From assembly GCA_018714385.1 (NCBI GenBank), contig DVNL01000001.1, positions 1 to 45,503 of the forward strand: a stretch of 45,503 nucleotides of DNA, given 5' to 3'. The notes under the pieces were generated by a model. It was not told the origin of the DNA. It did no database searches and was given only the letters and a program-made list of their open reading frames with translations. Below, in pieces: positions 31,768 through 40,029 of the stretch. This DNA comes from Candidatus Enterosoma merdigallinarum (GTDB taxonomy: Bacteria > Bacillota_I > Bacilli_A > RFN20 > CAG-288). Every line of letters starts with the position of its first letter. The first letter of the stretch is position 1. A program made the translations under genes and the position numbers.

Positions 31768-32441
31768 AGCAGAATCACTCCCGTCATGCCCAAAGCCAAA
31801 AGAAGAATGGGCAGAACATCCAGCAGAGAAAAGCGTGGCGGTCGATAAATCGTATAGGGCTCCTTGGAAAATGTAAATCCCCTGGTCTCGACAGAAAGAG
31901 AAAGCGTATCCGAAATGTTCACAAGGCGCAGGACGAGAGGAATCACGAAAGAGCGATAGAAAACGGCCGGGGCAAAAATGGAATTCGCCCCTCTCGTCCG
32001 CATCGCCTCCCTTATGATCTTCACTTCCCTTCGAAGAAGAGGAAAGAAAGTCAGCGTGATCAGCATACCCAAAGTGATCCTTCGAGGGATCTTCAATTGA
32101 TTCAAGGCGCGAACCAGATCGATCGGACGCATGGCAAGGGAAGGGATGACGGACACAAAAAGCGCCAAGGCACGATTGGCGGCAGCATAGGTTTCCAATT
32201 CGCTACGGGAAATGGCATAAGTCAAGCCGGCAAAGACACCAGCGAAAAAGGCGGCAACCGGAACGACGGCCAGACACGCTTTCCAATATCCCCAGATCAA
32301 ATAGAAGAGGAAAACGCCGAGATAGAAATACAAAACATTGATTTCTTTCGCCAAAGCCAATCCGAAGACGAGAGAACCTGTGACCAAAAGGAGGACGACA
32401 AGAGGATGAATCGGCCTCCGGATTTCGAAGAAAGAAGTCAT
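31764..32441 (-). CDS. ecfT: ECF transporter transmembrane subunit EcfT
   Basis: A 225-residue coupling subunit with about five membrane spans in the first 120 residues. It carries two Arg-Gly coupling motifs, REAMRTRGA and SVETRGF, that dock onto the A/A' ATPases. I chose ATG 32441 (MTSFFEIRR) because it overlaps the upstream S-component stop as ATGA; the longer frame only shadows that gene. It is part of the exporter-S-T-AA' operon. Confidence 0.88.
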   Translation of the reverse strand: MTSFFEIRRPIHPLVVLLLVTGSLVFGLALAKEINVLYFYLGVFLFYLIWGYWKACLAVVPVAAFFAGVFAGLTYAISRSELETYAAANRALALFVSVIPSLAMRPIDLVRALNQLKIPRRITLGMLITLTFFPLLRREVKIIREAMRTRGANSIFAPAVFYRSFVIPLVLRLVNISDTLSLSVETRGFTFSKEPYTIYRPPRFSLLDVLPILLLALGMTGVILL

Positions 32442-33091
32442 TTCAACACTCCGGCTTTCGCCAGCTCCTTGCCGATCTTGAGTCCGGCAAGACCGCCGAT
32501 GGCGGCGATAGCCAAAACGGCAACAGTCATGCCGACAGCCGACCATGGGGCATTGTTGGCCACGTCTGTCATGGCCGTATTTCCGATTCCCAAGTTGTAG
32601 AGATAGTTAAAAGGCAATGAAAGAGGGTTGTAAAGAAGAACGGCAAAAAATATAGCCTTGTTCTTTTTGTATCCTCTAAAAATCGCGAAAACAGCAACTT
32701 CGATCAACAAACCGCATACGAGATTCGAGAAAAACATCGGCGGGGCCATGATCAATTGGATGATTCCCGTGAACGTCGCCATAAAAAGCAGAGCGCCTGG
32801 CTTTCTTACCTTATAGAGTCCGATGGCAAAAAAGAACGCCAATTGGAATCCGGTCACGACCTGGGCGATGCCAAAGATCTGATGCTGCAAAGAAATGACA
32901 AGCGGCATGACGGCGCAAGTGACAAGACATATCGCCGAAACGATGGCAAGAAAAACGATGTCACGGACACTGTAGCGAGGAAACCGTGTCTCTTTTTCCT
33001 TCTTTTCGTCCGCCGTTTTCTTTTCGAAAGGATTATCCTCTGTGATTGTTTTTCGTTCGGCAAATGTTTTCTCTTCTTCTTTTTCATTCAT
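32438..33091 (-). CDS. ECF transporter S component of unknown specificity
   Basis: A 217-residue substrate-binding subunit. A charged cytoplasmic N-terminus of about 40 residues is followed by five or six spans (VRDIVFLAIVSAICLVTCAVMPLVI, then GFQLAFFFAIGLY, then GALLFMATFTGIIQLIM). The character is that of the MptD/Trep_Strep-type S components often found with ABC exporters. The substrate cannot be read from sequence. GGAGG precedes ATG 33091, which lies inside the end of the exporter gene (8-base overlap). It links the two exporters and the ECF T-AA' module in one operon. Confidence 0.8.
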   Translation of the reverse strand: MNEKEEEKTFAERKTITEDNPFEKKTADEKKEKETRFPRYSVRDIVFLAIVSAICLVTCAVMPLVISLQHQIFGIAQVVTGFQLAFFFAIGLYKVRKPGALLFMATFTGIIQLIMAPPMFFSNLVCGLLIEVAVFAIFRGYKKNKAIFFAVLLYNPLSLPFNYLYNLGIGNTAMTDVANNAPWSAVGMTVAVLAIAAIGGLAGLKIGKELAKAGVLK

Positions 33092-34772
33092 ATTCTTTTT
33101 CCTCCTTCAATTTTTTGTTCTTGAGAAAATACGTTCTGTCAGAGATGGCCATTGTCGAATTGCGATGCGAGACGAGAATGAAGGCGTGACTCTTTCTTTC
33201 GTTGAGAATCGAGGAGAGAATGATACCTTCATTGATGCTGTCGACATTGCTCGTCGGCTCATCGAGAAGTATCAGCGGACTGTCACGAAGAAATGCCCGA
33301 GCCAAGCCCAATCTCTGACGCTCTCCCGCCGAGAAACGTTCACCGAGTTCCCCAACAGGTGTTTCATAACCTTTCGGGAGCGCTGAAATGAGTTCATCAA
33401 TCGAAGCCTTTCGGCATGCTTCTTGCATCTCTCCTAAAGAGCAATCGGGCTTGGCGATACGAAGATTGTCAGAAATCGTCCCGTTGAAAAGATATGTCTT
33501 CTGTGAAACCAATGTGACATTGTCCCTGAGGCTCTTGGTAGAGATCTTTTCGATTGGCGTGTCTCCGTAATCGATTTCACCTTCCCGTGGCTTTTCGAAG
33601 CCGAGAATCAATTTCAAGAGGGTCGATTTCCCTTCTCCGCTGTCTCCCTTGATACCGACGATTTCTCCCTTGCCGATAGACAGACAAGCGTTCTGCAACA
33701 CGTTCTCGCCATTCCCGTAGCCGAAGGAAACATTCTTCATGGTCATGCGCTCAAAAGTAAAATCCGTTCCTCCAGCCTTTCTCCATTCGTCATCCGCTTC
33801 CGCAAGCAGGGAAAGCAGACGTTCTCCGCTTGCAAAAGTCTGTGTCAGATTCCCAGGGAGATTCGCCAAGGCTATCACTGGGCCAAAAGAAGAAAACAGC
33901 ATCGTGGTCCCGACGATGGCCGAGAAGACGGAGAGCTCGTCGCGTGAAATCAGAACTGCCGCTATCGTAAGAAAAACGGCGACCGACAAAGTCACGAAAA
34001 CCTCAGTGACACCGGAAGACAAGGCAGTCTTTCTCTTCAGAGAATTGGTGGTCTTCAAAAGCTTCGTGGACCTTCTTTCGATTTCTTCCTCCCGGACGGA
34101 AGCCTGCCGGAAGAGAAGAACGTTTCGAACACCTTGGATGGAATCCAGAAAGTAAGAAGAAAATCCGGCGAAATCACGACGGTATCGCCGCCCCTCCTCT
34201 TTCAAGGAACGATAACTGACGCCGGGGAGAACAAGGCCGATGGCGAGATAGGCAAGAATGGCGACGAGAGCAAGCACAGGCGAAACCCATAAATACAGAC
34301 ACAGAAAAACGAAAAGAGAAAAGATGGCTGCTATCAGAATCGGCGAAAGAGTATGAGCGTAGAACACCTCCAACGTTTCAACGTCCGACGTGAGCAAGGA
34401 CAAAAGCCCTCCGCGTTCTTTTTCTTCTATCCGGTTCAAACTCAGACGCGTCAGCTTACAAAAAACCTTATCTCTCAAAATCGCCAGAATCTTGAAAGCG
34501 ATAAAATGATTCGAATACTGCTCCAAATATCGAAGAAGGCCGCGAAGAACGCCAAAACCGACAGCAAGGCCGATCAAAAGGCCATACGAACAGTCCACCT
34601 CCGCCCCCAAAGCCTTGATCACAGCCAGGCTTCCGAGAACAGGTATGGCAAAGGCGGAGAACGTCCCTAAAACACCATTGAGAACGGCAAGGAGCATCAC
34701 AAAAGAGAAAGGTCCGACAACCTTCAACAGTCCAAAGATGATGGATATTTTATTTTTCCCTTTATCTTTCAT
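33084..34772 (-). CDS. ABC exporter half-transporter, CydC-like
   Basis: A 562-residue fused membrane-ATPase protein with six spans in residues 1-310 and an ATPase domain after about 330. Walker A is GDSGEGKST, the signature FSAGERQRLGLARA and Walker B LILLDEP. The SLLTSDVETLEVFYAHTLSPI segment resembles CydC, the cytochrome bd assembly exporter. It probably pairs with the next protein as a heterodimer. ATG 34772 (MKDKGKNK) was chosen because it overlaps the upstream stop by four bases. What it exports is unknown; thiol, heme or peptide are possibilities. Confidence 0.88.
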   Translation of the reverse strand: MKDKGKNKISIIFGLLKVVGPFSFVMLLAVLNGVLGTFSAFAIPVLGSLAVIKALGAEVDCSYGLLIGLAVGFGVLRGLLRYLEQYSNHFIAFKILAILRDKVFCKLTRLSLNRIEEKERGGLLSLLTSDVETLEVFYAHTLSPILIAAIFSLFVFLCLYLWVSPVLALVAILAYLAIGLVLPGVSYRSLKEEGRRYRRDFAGFSSYFLDSIQGVRNVLLFRQASVREEEIERRSTKLLKTTNSLKRKTALSSGVTEVFVTLSVAVFLTIAAVLISRDELSVFSAIVGTTMLFSSFGPVIALANLPGNLTQTFASGERLLSLLAEADDEWRKAGGTDFTFERMTMKNVSFGYGNGENVLQNACLSIGKGEIVGIKGDSGEGKSTLLKLILGFEKPREGEIDYGDTPIEKISTKSLRDNVTLVSQKTYLFNGTISDNLRIAKPDCSLGEMQEACRKASIDELISALPKGYETPVGELGERFSAGERQRLGLARAFLRDSPLILLDEPTSNVDSINEGIILSSILNERKSHAFILVSHRNSTMAISDRTYFLKNKKLKEEKEYE

Positions 34773-36505
34773 GCTTCTTCCCCAGCCTTTCTGAGATAAC
34801 CAGACTCCAGGTCTTTCTGATTTCGATACAATGTCAAATAGTCTCCCCCATTTTGGCATAGGGTTGCATGATTTCCCTCTTCGCTGACTCGACCGCCTTT
34901 TAGAAAATAGATGTTGTCGCTTGAGATGACATTTTCCAGACGATGCGAAATCAATACGATGGTCTTCCCCTTCTTTTTCCTCTCGCGAATTTCAGACATG
35001 ATGATTCTCTCGCTCTCGACATCGATGTTGCTCGTCGCTTCATCATAGATTTCGATCGGTTTGTCGCTGGCCATGCCTATTGCCATGGCAAGGCGCTGCC
35101 TTTCTCCCCCAGAGATATCGTTTGCGTTTTCGTTGAGCACTCTGGCCAGGCCTTCGCCTCCGGAGGCAAGCCGCTCCAACCGCATCGATTTCAGCAAGGA
35201 CAGAATCTCTTCGTCTTCGATTCCTCTTTTGGCCATCCGGAAATTGTCCCGAATGCTTTCATGGAAAATGTAGCTGTCATAACTGACAACTCCTATTTTT
35301 CCCAACCATCCCTCTCTTGAACATGCCCGTATATCCTTTCCATCGATCGTCACTTCTCCTCTGTCGGCTCTTTTTTCCCCAAGAAGCAACTTGACCAGGG
35401 TCGATTTGCCGCTTCCGGATTCTCCGACGATGGCGGTCATCGTCCCCGGCAAAAAAGTCATCGAAACCCCGTCCAGAACATTCTGGCCCTCTTCATAGGC
35501 GAAAGTGACATCTTTCAAAGCCATTGAAGCCCCTTGGGGCATTTCGTTTCCCCAGGACGGATCTTCTATCTCGAAAAAGGCCAGAAGTCTCTTTCCCGCG
35601 GACAAGCCGTTCATGGCAACATGGAAGGCGCTTCCGAAAGCACGCATGGGAAGAAAGAATTCGACAGCCTCCAACACCACGAACAGTCCGGCCATCGGCG
35701 CAAGAAGGCCTGCCTGCATATTCAAAATCACCATTGCGACTCCGATTCCCGCTCCCCCATAGGCAATAAGATCCATGATTGTCGTGGAGAAGAGCTGCAT
35801 GACCAGAACTTTCATCGTGATCCTTCGGAATTCTTCGGAATTGTCATGGATCGTCTTGCCCATTCTCTCTTCTGCCTCAAAGATCTTCAGTTCCCGCATT
35901 CCCTGGACGGCGTCGAGAAAGGTGTTTCCCATCGAAAGATACCTTCCCCAGTATTTGCCGAAGATTCTTTTGGCATACTTCGAAAAAAGCACGATGGAAA
36001 GAGGGATGAGGGGAACCAAGAAGAGGAGGACCAGACTGGCTTTCCAGGAAACGAAAACCAGAACGATGAAAAGAACGGCTGGCGCCAACAAGGCATAGAA
36101 GAACTGGGGAATATATGCGGTGAAATAAAGATCGAGCTGTTCCACGCCTTCCAAGGCCATTTGAGTCATGCTCGACAAGGTGAAACCTTCCCTTTCTCCT
36201 CCCAAGCGAAGCATCTTGTCGAAGACCTCGGTCCGCATTTTGACTCGGACTTTGCCGCCGAGGATCGAACGGAGACGCTCGCGAAGATAACCGCAAAGAA
36301 AACGAAGTAGAATGCCGATGCTCAGCAATGCCGCAGGCAAAGAATACGCAGACGCCGGCTGAGCTTTTAAAAGAAGGTCGAGAATCCGGCAGACAGAAAA
36401 AGCGATGCCGATGTTGCACAAAAGGCAAAAAAGCATCGCCACGACCGTCATGGCAAGATACCTTCTTTCGTCTCCGATCAAGCGAAACAGATCCTTGTCG
36501 ATCAT
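34769..36505 (-). CDS. ABC exporter half-transporter, CydD-like
   Basis: A 578-residue fused exporter subunit, first gene of the five-gene operon. Six spans lie in the first 300 residues, then the ATPase domain with Walker A GESGSGKST, signature ISGGERQRLAMAIG and ATSNIDVESE after Walker B. Walker B reads IEIYDEATSN, so the expected hydrophobic residue before Asp is Tyr, and the catalytic Glu is kept. GAGGAGG lies five bases before the ATG. The probable promoter overlaps a TTAAC-AATT-GTTA palindrome, suggesting control by the regulator that acts on the divergent ygbA-like gene. Confidence 0.88.
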   Translation of the reverse strand: MIDKDLFRLIGDERRYLAMTVVAMLFCLLCNIGIAFSVCRILDLLLKAQPASAYSLPAALLSIGILLRFLCGYLRERLRSILGGKVRVKMRTEVFDKMLRLGGEREGFTLSSMTQMALEGVEQLDLYFTAYIPQFFYALLAPAVLFIVLVFVSWKASLVLLFLVPLIPLSIVLFSKYAKRIFGKYWGRYLSMGNTFLDAVQGMRELKIFEAEERMGKTIHDNSEEFRRITMKVLVMQLFSTTIMDLIAYGGAGIGVAMVILNMQAGLLAPMAGLFVVLEAVEFFLPMRAFGSAFHVAMNGLSAGKRLLAFFEIEDPSWGNEMPQGASMALKDVTFAYEEGQNVLDGVSMTFLPGTMTAIVGESGSGKSTLVKLLLGEKRADRGEVTIDGKDIRACSREGWLGKIGVVSYDSYIFHESIRDNFRMAKRGIEDEEILSLLKSMRLERLASGGEGLARVLNENANDISGGERQRLAMAIGMASDKPIEIYDEATSNIDVESERIIMSEIRERKKKGKTIVLISHRLENVISSDNIYFLKGGRVSEEGNHATLCQNGGDYLTLYRNQKDLESGYLRKAGEEA

Positions 36506-36550
36506 TTGTCCTCCTCTTCTTCCGCTCTTTCATCCAACGTCACAACGTCT

Positions 36551-36655
36551 AGAAAATACCACTTGTTAACAATTGTTATCAATACCTGTTAACATTTTTT
36601 AACTTTTTGTTAACATCGGTTGACTTTCGCCCCGCTGCCTTTTATTTTCAAGACA
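36551..36655. promoter_or_regulatory. Divergent promoter region with TTAAC/GTTAA half-sites
   Basis: GTTAAC occurs at 36565, 36588 and 36609, with GTTATC at 36575 and TTTAAC at 36598. Two inverted pairs stand out: TAAC-AATT-GTTA at 36567-36578 and TTAAC-TTTTT-GTTAA at 36599-36613. Minus-strand promoter: TTGATA (36582-36577), an 18-base spacer holding the first palindrome, then TATTTT (36558-36553). Plus-strand promoter: TTGACT (36620-36625), 17 bases, TATTTT (36643-36648), with the second pair just upstream. One regulator may act on both genes. Confidence 0.6.
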
Positions 36656-36656
36656 T

Positions 36657-37010
36657 ATGACCACAGAAAAGAAACGGGAACGGGAAAAAAAGGTCGTCGA
36701 AGAAATGATCCGCATTTATTGCCGCCGCAAACATGGGACAAAGAAAAAGGATCTCTGTCCCGATTGTGCCAAACTTCGCGACTACGCCTTCCACCGAAGC
36801 GACGTCTGTCCCTTTATGAAAGAGAAGACCTTCTGCAGCAATTGCCGCATCCACTGCTACTCGCCCGAGATGAAAGCAAAGATTCGCGAAGTCATGCGCT
36901 TTTCCGGGCCGAGAATGCTTCTTCACCGCCCGCTGATGGCGATACATCACGTCATCTCGTCGAAATTGGAAAAGAAAAGATTGGAGAAAGCTTTAAAAGA
37001 CCGGAAATAG
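36657..37010 (+). CDS. YgbA-like (nitrous oxide-stimulated promoter family) protein
   Basis: A 117-residue small basic protein matching the YgbA_NO family. Its Cys-rich core is intact: CPDCAKLRDYAFHRSDVCPFMKEKTFCSNCRIHCYSPEM near residues 37-72, followed by REVMRFSGPRMLLHRPLMAIHH. In E. coli ygbA is under NsrR control and linked to recovery from nitric oxide stress. The Cys residues suggest metal binding. ATG 36657 lies only eight bases past the -10, with no Shine-Dalgarno, so the message is probably leaderless. It is divergent from the exporter-ECF operon, with which it may share a regulator. Confidence 0.88.
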   Translation: MTTEKKREREKKVVEEMIRIYCRRKHGTKKKDLCPDCAKLRDYAFHRSDVCPFMKEKTFCSNCRIHCYSPEMKAKIREVMRFSGPRMLLHRPLMAIHHVISSKLEKKRLEKALKDRK

Positions 37011-37070
37011 TTTTGGCCAACAGTCCCTGGATATCTGACACGGCATTTTCATCGACAGAGAATTAATACG

Positions 37071-37099
37071 AAAAAAGCCCAGTTCACTGGGCTTTTGTT
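37071..37099. terminator. Bidirectional terminator between ygbA-like gene and tRNA-Thr
   Basis: AGCCCAG (37076-37082) pairs with CTGGGCT (37087-37093) around TTCA, with six A before and TTTT after. It can therefore stop transcription from both sides. Confidence 0.85.
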
Positions 37100-37106
37100 A
37101 GTACGA

Positions 37107-37180
37107 TGGTGCCCCGTGCCAGAATCGAACTAGCGACTGGTCCTTACCATGGACCCGTTATACCACTTAACTAACAGGGC
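37107..37180 (-). tRNA. tRNA-Thr (anticodon GGT)
   Basis: The acceptor GCCCTGT / ACGGGGC forms seven pairs with one G-U, and CCA is encoded at 37109-37107. The anticodon stem GGTCC/GGACC closes the loop ATGGTAA, placing GGT at positions 34-36 with U33 before it, which reads ACC and ACU Thr codons. The T-arm has TTCGATT. Confidence 0.95.
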
Positions 37181-37232
37181 AATTACAGCGAGAAATACTA
37201 TATTAGATTTCCCCCTGTAAGTCAACCGATTT

Positions 37233-38846
37233 TCAACATTTGAGAGCCTTCTTGAAGCACGCAACGCTTGCCGGGCGAAGTCCTTTTATATTGAGTGTCT
37301 CGTACCTCAAAAGATTGACCAGTCCGATCTTCTCGGGGTTCTTCTTGACGTTCCTTCTCTCCGTCAGCATGACCTCTCCGCTTTCAAGATGGGACAAGAA
37401 AAGACAGAGCTCGCACGCCGTCTTTATCGTCTCTGGCCTATCAGCGCCATTCAAGACGACGACGTGCGCGCCGGGATAATCCTTGACGTGGAAGAAAAGA
37501 TCTTCCTTTTTGGCAATGTTGAACGTCAGGTTTTCGTTCTGAAGTCCGTTCATGCCGAAGCCTATTTTGGATCCGTCTTCGAGAAGCAGATAATGCGGCT
37601 CATAGTTTCTTTTCTTGCTCACGTGGGCGATCGCTGATTTTTTGCCCTGCTTTTCCTTGATGTATCCTTCCTCAAGAAGTTCGCTTTTGAGTTCTTGGAT
37701 ATCGCGAGGCGTGCCATCCTTGGCGTCGAGAATCTTTTTCTTAAGGTATTCAACCTCCGCTTCCGTCTTGACGATCAACTGGGAGAGAATCTGGCTTGCG
37801 GATTTGGCCTTCGCATACTTCTTAAAATATCGATTGGCATTTTTGACGGCATCCAATCGGCCGTCCAACGGAATGGAATAACCGTCCCTATCGAGAACCT
37901 TGTCCCCCTTCTTTATCTCGCCTTGATAAAGGTAGATCATTTGCCCGTATTCCAAAAACTTAATGTTTTCCTTGGCGTTGCAGAGGTCTTCTTTCAAATT
38001 CGACAGCTTTTTTTCGGCGGTTTTGATCGCCTTTTCGATAAGGGCGAGCAACTCTTTGATCTTGCTGTTCCGCGCGACCTCCTTCTGATCGGAGACAAAA
38101 GCAGAATAAATTTCTTCGGGTTCGATCTTCCTGGCTTCCGGAAGACCAAAATGAAATGGAAGAATGTTCTTCCCGACCAGATAGAGCTGACGACTTTCGA
38201 TCAGTTCCTTCAAAGCCGCCTTGAAATCCCCTGTCTTCTCGACATAGCCTTTGAAGTATCGGAAACAGGCATTGGAAAGATACCGTCGGCACGAGTCCAA
38301 ATCCGGAACATTTTCATCTAGGACATCTCTTTCGACAGGATAGCTGTACTCGGCATTGCGTGAAAGCAGGATTCCCTTTTCCAAATCGATTCTTTCATGG
38401 CAAAGCGAAACGATCTTCCCGTATGGATAGGCAATGATGTAGCAATTGGGGTGATTGGGGAATAGTTCGACGATGAGATCGTATGCCGAATTGGTTTCAG
38501 TGATATCTCTTTTGTCGCTGTCGATCTTGACGGTCAACACACGCTCGCCGCGAAGTTTTTCCACGGAACGGACACGGCCGAACGAAAGTTTCTTCAGCGA
38601 ATTGAAAAACGGAGTGTTGTCATCGACCTTTTGATATCGATCATAAGAATACGTGACATAGGGATTGGCAGGGTCCATCGAAAGAATCAGCGTCCCCTTC
38701 TTCAGTTTTCCATCCTGCTCATAACGATTGAAAGGCAGGGCATAATCCGTTGAAGAAAGAGCAAAAGGTTTCGAAAAAACAGCGTTGGCAAGGTGTTCTT
38801 CGAGCTCATCGGATATGATGGACAAAGAAAGATTATCTAAAGCCAT
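37233..38846 (-). CDS. rqcH: Ribosome quality-control protein RqcH (NFACT family)
   Basis: A 537-residue protein that binds split 50S subunits carrying stalled peptidyl-tRNA and directs addition of an alanine tail, a tmRNA-independent rescue route. The order is NFACT-N (MALDNLSLSIISDELEEHL...), helix-hairpin-helix, a long coiled-coil middle (about residues 265-400) and NFACT-R near 420-480 (GFGMNGLQNENLTFNIAKKEDLFFHVKDYPGAHVVV). The site expected to hold the Asp-Arg pair needed for tRNA-Ala recognition appears as Glu-Arg in LRGERVLTV; this alignment is by eye. ATG 38846 is within two bases of the peroxiredoxin stop, so the two are one operon. Confidence 0.92.
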   Translation of the reverse strand: MALDNLSLSIISDELEEHLANAVFSKPFALSSTDYALPFNRYEQDGKLKKGTLILSMDPANPYVTYSYDRYQKVDDNTPFFNSLKKLSFGRVRSVEKLRGERVLTVKIDSDKRDITETNSAYDLIVELFPNHPNCYIIAYPYGKIVSLCHERIDLEKGILLSRNAEYSYPVERDVLDENVPDLDSCRRYLSNACFRYFKGYVEKTGDFKAALKELIESRQLYLVGKNILPFHFGLPEARKIEPEEIYSAFVSDQKEVARNSKIKELLALIEKAIKTAEKKLSNLKEDLCNAKENIKFLEYGQMIYLYQGEIKKGDKVLDRDGYSIPLDGRLDAVKNANRYFKKYAKAKSASQILSQLIVKTEAEVEYLKKKILDAKDGTPRDIQELKSELLEEGYIKEKQGKKSAIAHVSKKRNYEPHYLLLEDGSKIGFGMNGLQNENLTFNIAKKEDLFFHVKDYPGAHVVVLNGADRPETIKTACELCLFLSHLESGEVMLTERRNVKKNPEKIGLVNLLRYETLNIKGLRPASVACFKKALKC

Positions 38847-38847
38847 C

Positions 38848-39300
38848 CTATTTTATAATCTCCAGAGTTTTTTGAGGATTTTCTTTTGGTTTGACATTAT
38901 ATTCTGCAGATACAATAATACCTCTTTCGATGACAAAAGTGCTTCGTATCACAGCTTCATACTCGTGCCCATAGAGTTTTTTCTTTCCATAGGCCCCATA
39001 AGAGCGTGCGACAAGCGCTTCCGGATCTGACAGCAACAAAAAGGGTATCTTCTCTTTGTCTTTAAACCGAATATGCTTCTGGATGGAATCCGGGCTAATG
39101 CCGACCACGACGGCATCTTTCTCGCAAAATGAAGGATATCTCTCCGAGAATCCGTTTGCCTGAAGCGTGCATCCGGAAGTCATGTCCTTGGGATAGAAAT
39201 AAAGGACAAGCTTCTTGTCGGAAAAATCCGAAAGGCTATATTCTTTTCCATCTGTCCCTGGCAAAGAAAAGTCCGGCGCCTTGTCTCCTTTTTGAAGCAT
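38848..39300 (-). CDS. bcp: Thiol peroxidase of the Prx/BCP (PrxQ) family
   Basis: A 150-residue cytoplasmic peroxiredoxin that reduces hydrogen peroxide and organic hydroperoxides. The thioredoxin-like core [14 protein letters not shown] leads to the peroxidatic Cys near residue 44 in [11 protein letters not shown]. Two features differ from the common form: Ser replaces Pro in TPGCT, and the resolving Cys five residues later is Asn (CTLQAN), so it is probably a one-Cys type using an outside thiol. GGAGG lies six bases before ATG 39300. It is the first gene of a bcp-rqcH pair. Confidence 0.93.
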   Translation of the reverse strand: MLQKGDKAPDFSLPGTDGKEYSLSDFSDKKLVLYFYPKDMTSGCTLQANGFSERYPSFCEKDAVVVGISPDSIQKHIRFKDKEKIPFLLLSDPEALVARSYGAYGKKKLYGHEYEAVIRSTFVIERGIIVSAEYNVKPKENPQKTLEIIK

Positions 39301-39323
39301 CCCTCACCTCCGTAGCAAATCCT

Positions 39324-39332
39324 ATTTTATCA
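39324..39332 (-). promoter_or_regulatory. Possible bcp-rqcH promoter
   Basis: On the minus strand TGATAAAAT is an extended -10 about 24 bases before the bcp ATG. The -35 area is only T-rich. Confidence 0.4.
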
Positions 39333-39349
39333 ATCCGCCATATGAAGGA

Positions 39350-39378
39350 AAAGAAAAAGGCGGTCTTGCCGCCTTTTC
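39350..39378 (-). terminator. Terminator after the 50-residue protein gene
   Basis: AAAAGGCGG (39355-39363) pairs with CCGCCTTTT (39369-39377). The minus-strand T-run follows, and the stop codon of the small gene is immediately before it. Confidence 0.85.
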
Positions 39379-39531
39379 CTAGTCGATGTTGCCGTCGTTG
39401 ATGTTGGCGATGAAGGTGCTCAACAGGCCATCGAAGAAGAAACGTCTTTCTTCTTCTCTTTCCCTTCTGGCGAGAGGGCGTCTTGCGCCGAAGCCAAAAT
39501 GGAAAGCGTGTTTTTCTTTTTGTCTGTTCAT
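39379..39531 (-). CDS. Small Arg-rich protein of unknown function
   Basis: A 50-residue protein rich in Arg, Glu and Phe (ARRPLARREREEERRFFFDG), with a C-terminal LLSTFIANINDGNID. I support it as a real gene because ATG 39531 is preceded by AGGAGG at seven bases and the stop is followed at once by a strong terminator. No family is recognised. It may be a small nucleic-acid- or ribosome-binding protein, which is inference from charge only. Confidence 0.6.
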   Translation of the reverse strand: MNRQKEKHAFHFGFGARRPLARREREEERRFFFDGLLSTFIANINDGNID

Positions 39532-39664
39532 CTTGTTGCCTCCTATAGAGATGTGCCATTCTTTTCTGCTAGTCTCGTCCCGGACAACGCCTAGTGATTT
39601 CGAATGGATGAACAAGTATAGTGACCTAACAAGAGAAAATCAAGCCTTTCGCTCAATTTCTGTA

Positions 39665-39673
39665 TGATACAAT
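39665..39673 (+). promoter_or_regulatory. Promoter of NfeD-like gene (extended -10)
   Basis: TGATACAAT is an extended -10 about 20 bases before ATG 39694. GGAG follows as ribosome-binding site. Confidence 0.5.
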
Positions 39674-39693
39674 ATTTTCCGGAGAAATAAGCT

Positions 39694-40029
39694 ATGACAG
39701 ATTTGCTGAACGATGTGCTTCGACTTGCCGAAACTTCAACAAACGGAATCGAAGAATACATGGTATACATATGGCTTGGCGTTTTCGCTTTGGCATGCCT
39801 CATCGAGCTTTTCACGACCAAATTGATTGCCGTTTGGTTTGCGGGGGCTTCCGTCCTTTCCTTGATTCTTTCTTTTATCCCTCCCGTGCCTTTCTGGGGC
39901 GAGATCATCGCTTTCATTCTTCTGCTACCCCTCCTCTTCTTCTTTGTAAGGCCGCGGATAGAAAGATCGTTGCAAAAGAAGCAGAAAGACAAAGAAAAAG
40001 AGGGGGACTCAGACAGCACTTCAAAATAG
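39694..40029 (+). CDS. NfeD-like short membrane protein
   Basis: A 111-residue protein with two or three hydrophobic segments (about residues 23-42, 44-62 and 67-86) in the pattern of NfeD membrane domains: WLGVFALACLIELFTTKLIAVWFAGASVLSLIL, then PFWGEIIAFILLLPLLFFFVRP. The C-terminal OB-fold of full-length NfeD proteins is absent; a short charged tail remains. Members often partner with stomatin/flotillin proteins, but none is adjacent. Confidence 0.7.
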   Translation: MTDLLNDVLRLAETSTNGIEEYMVYIWLGVFALACLIELFTTKLIAVWFAGASVLSLILSFIPPVPFWGEIIAFILLLPLLFFFVRPRIERSLQKKQKDKEKEGDSDSTSK

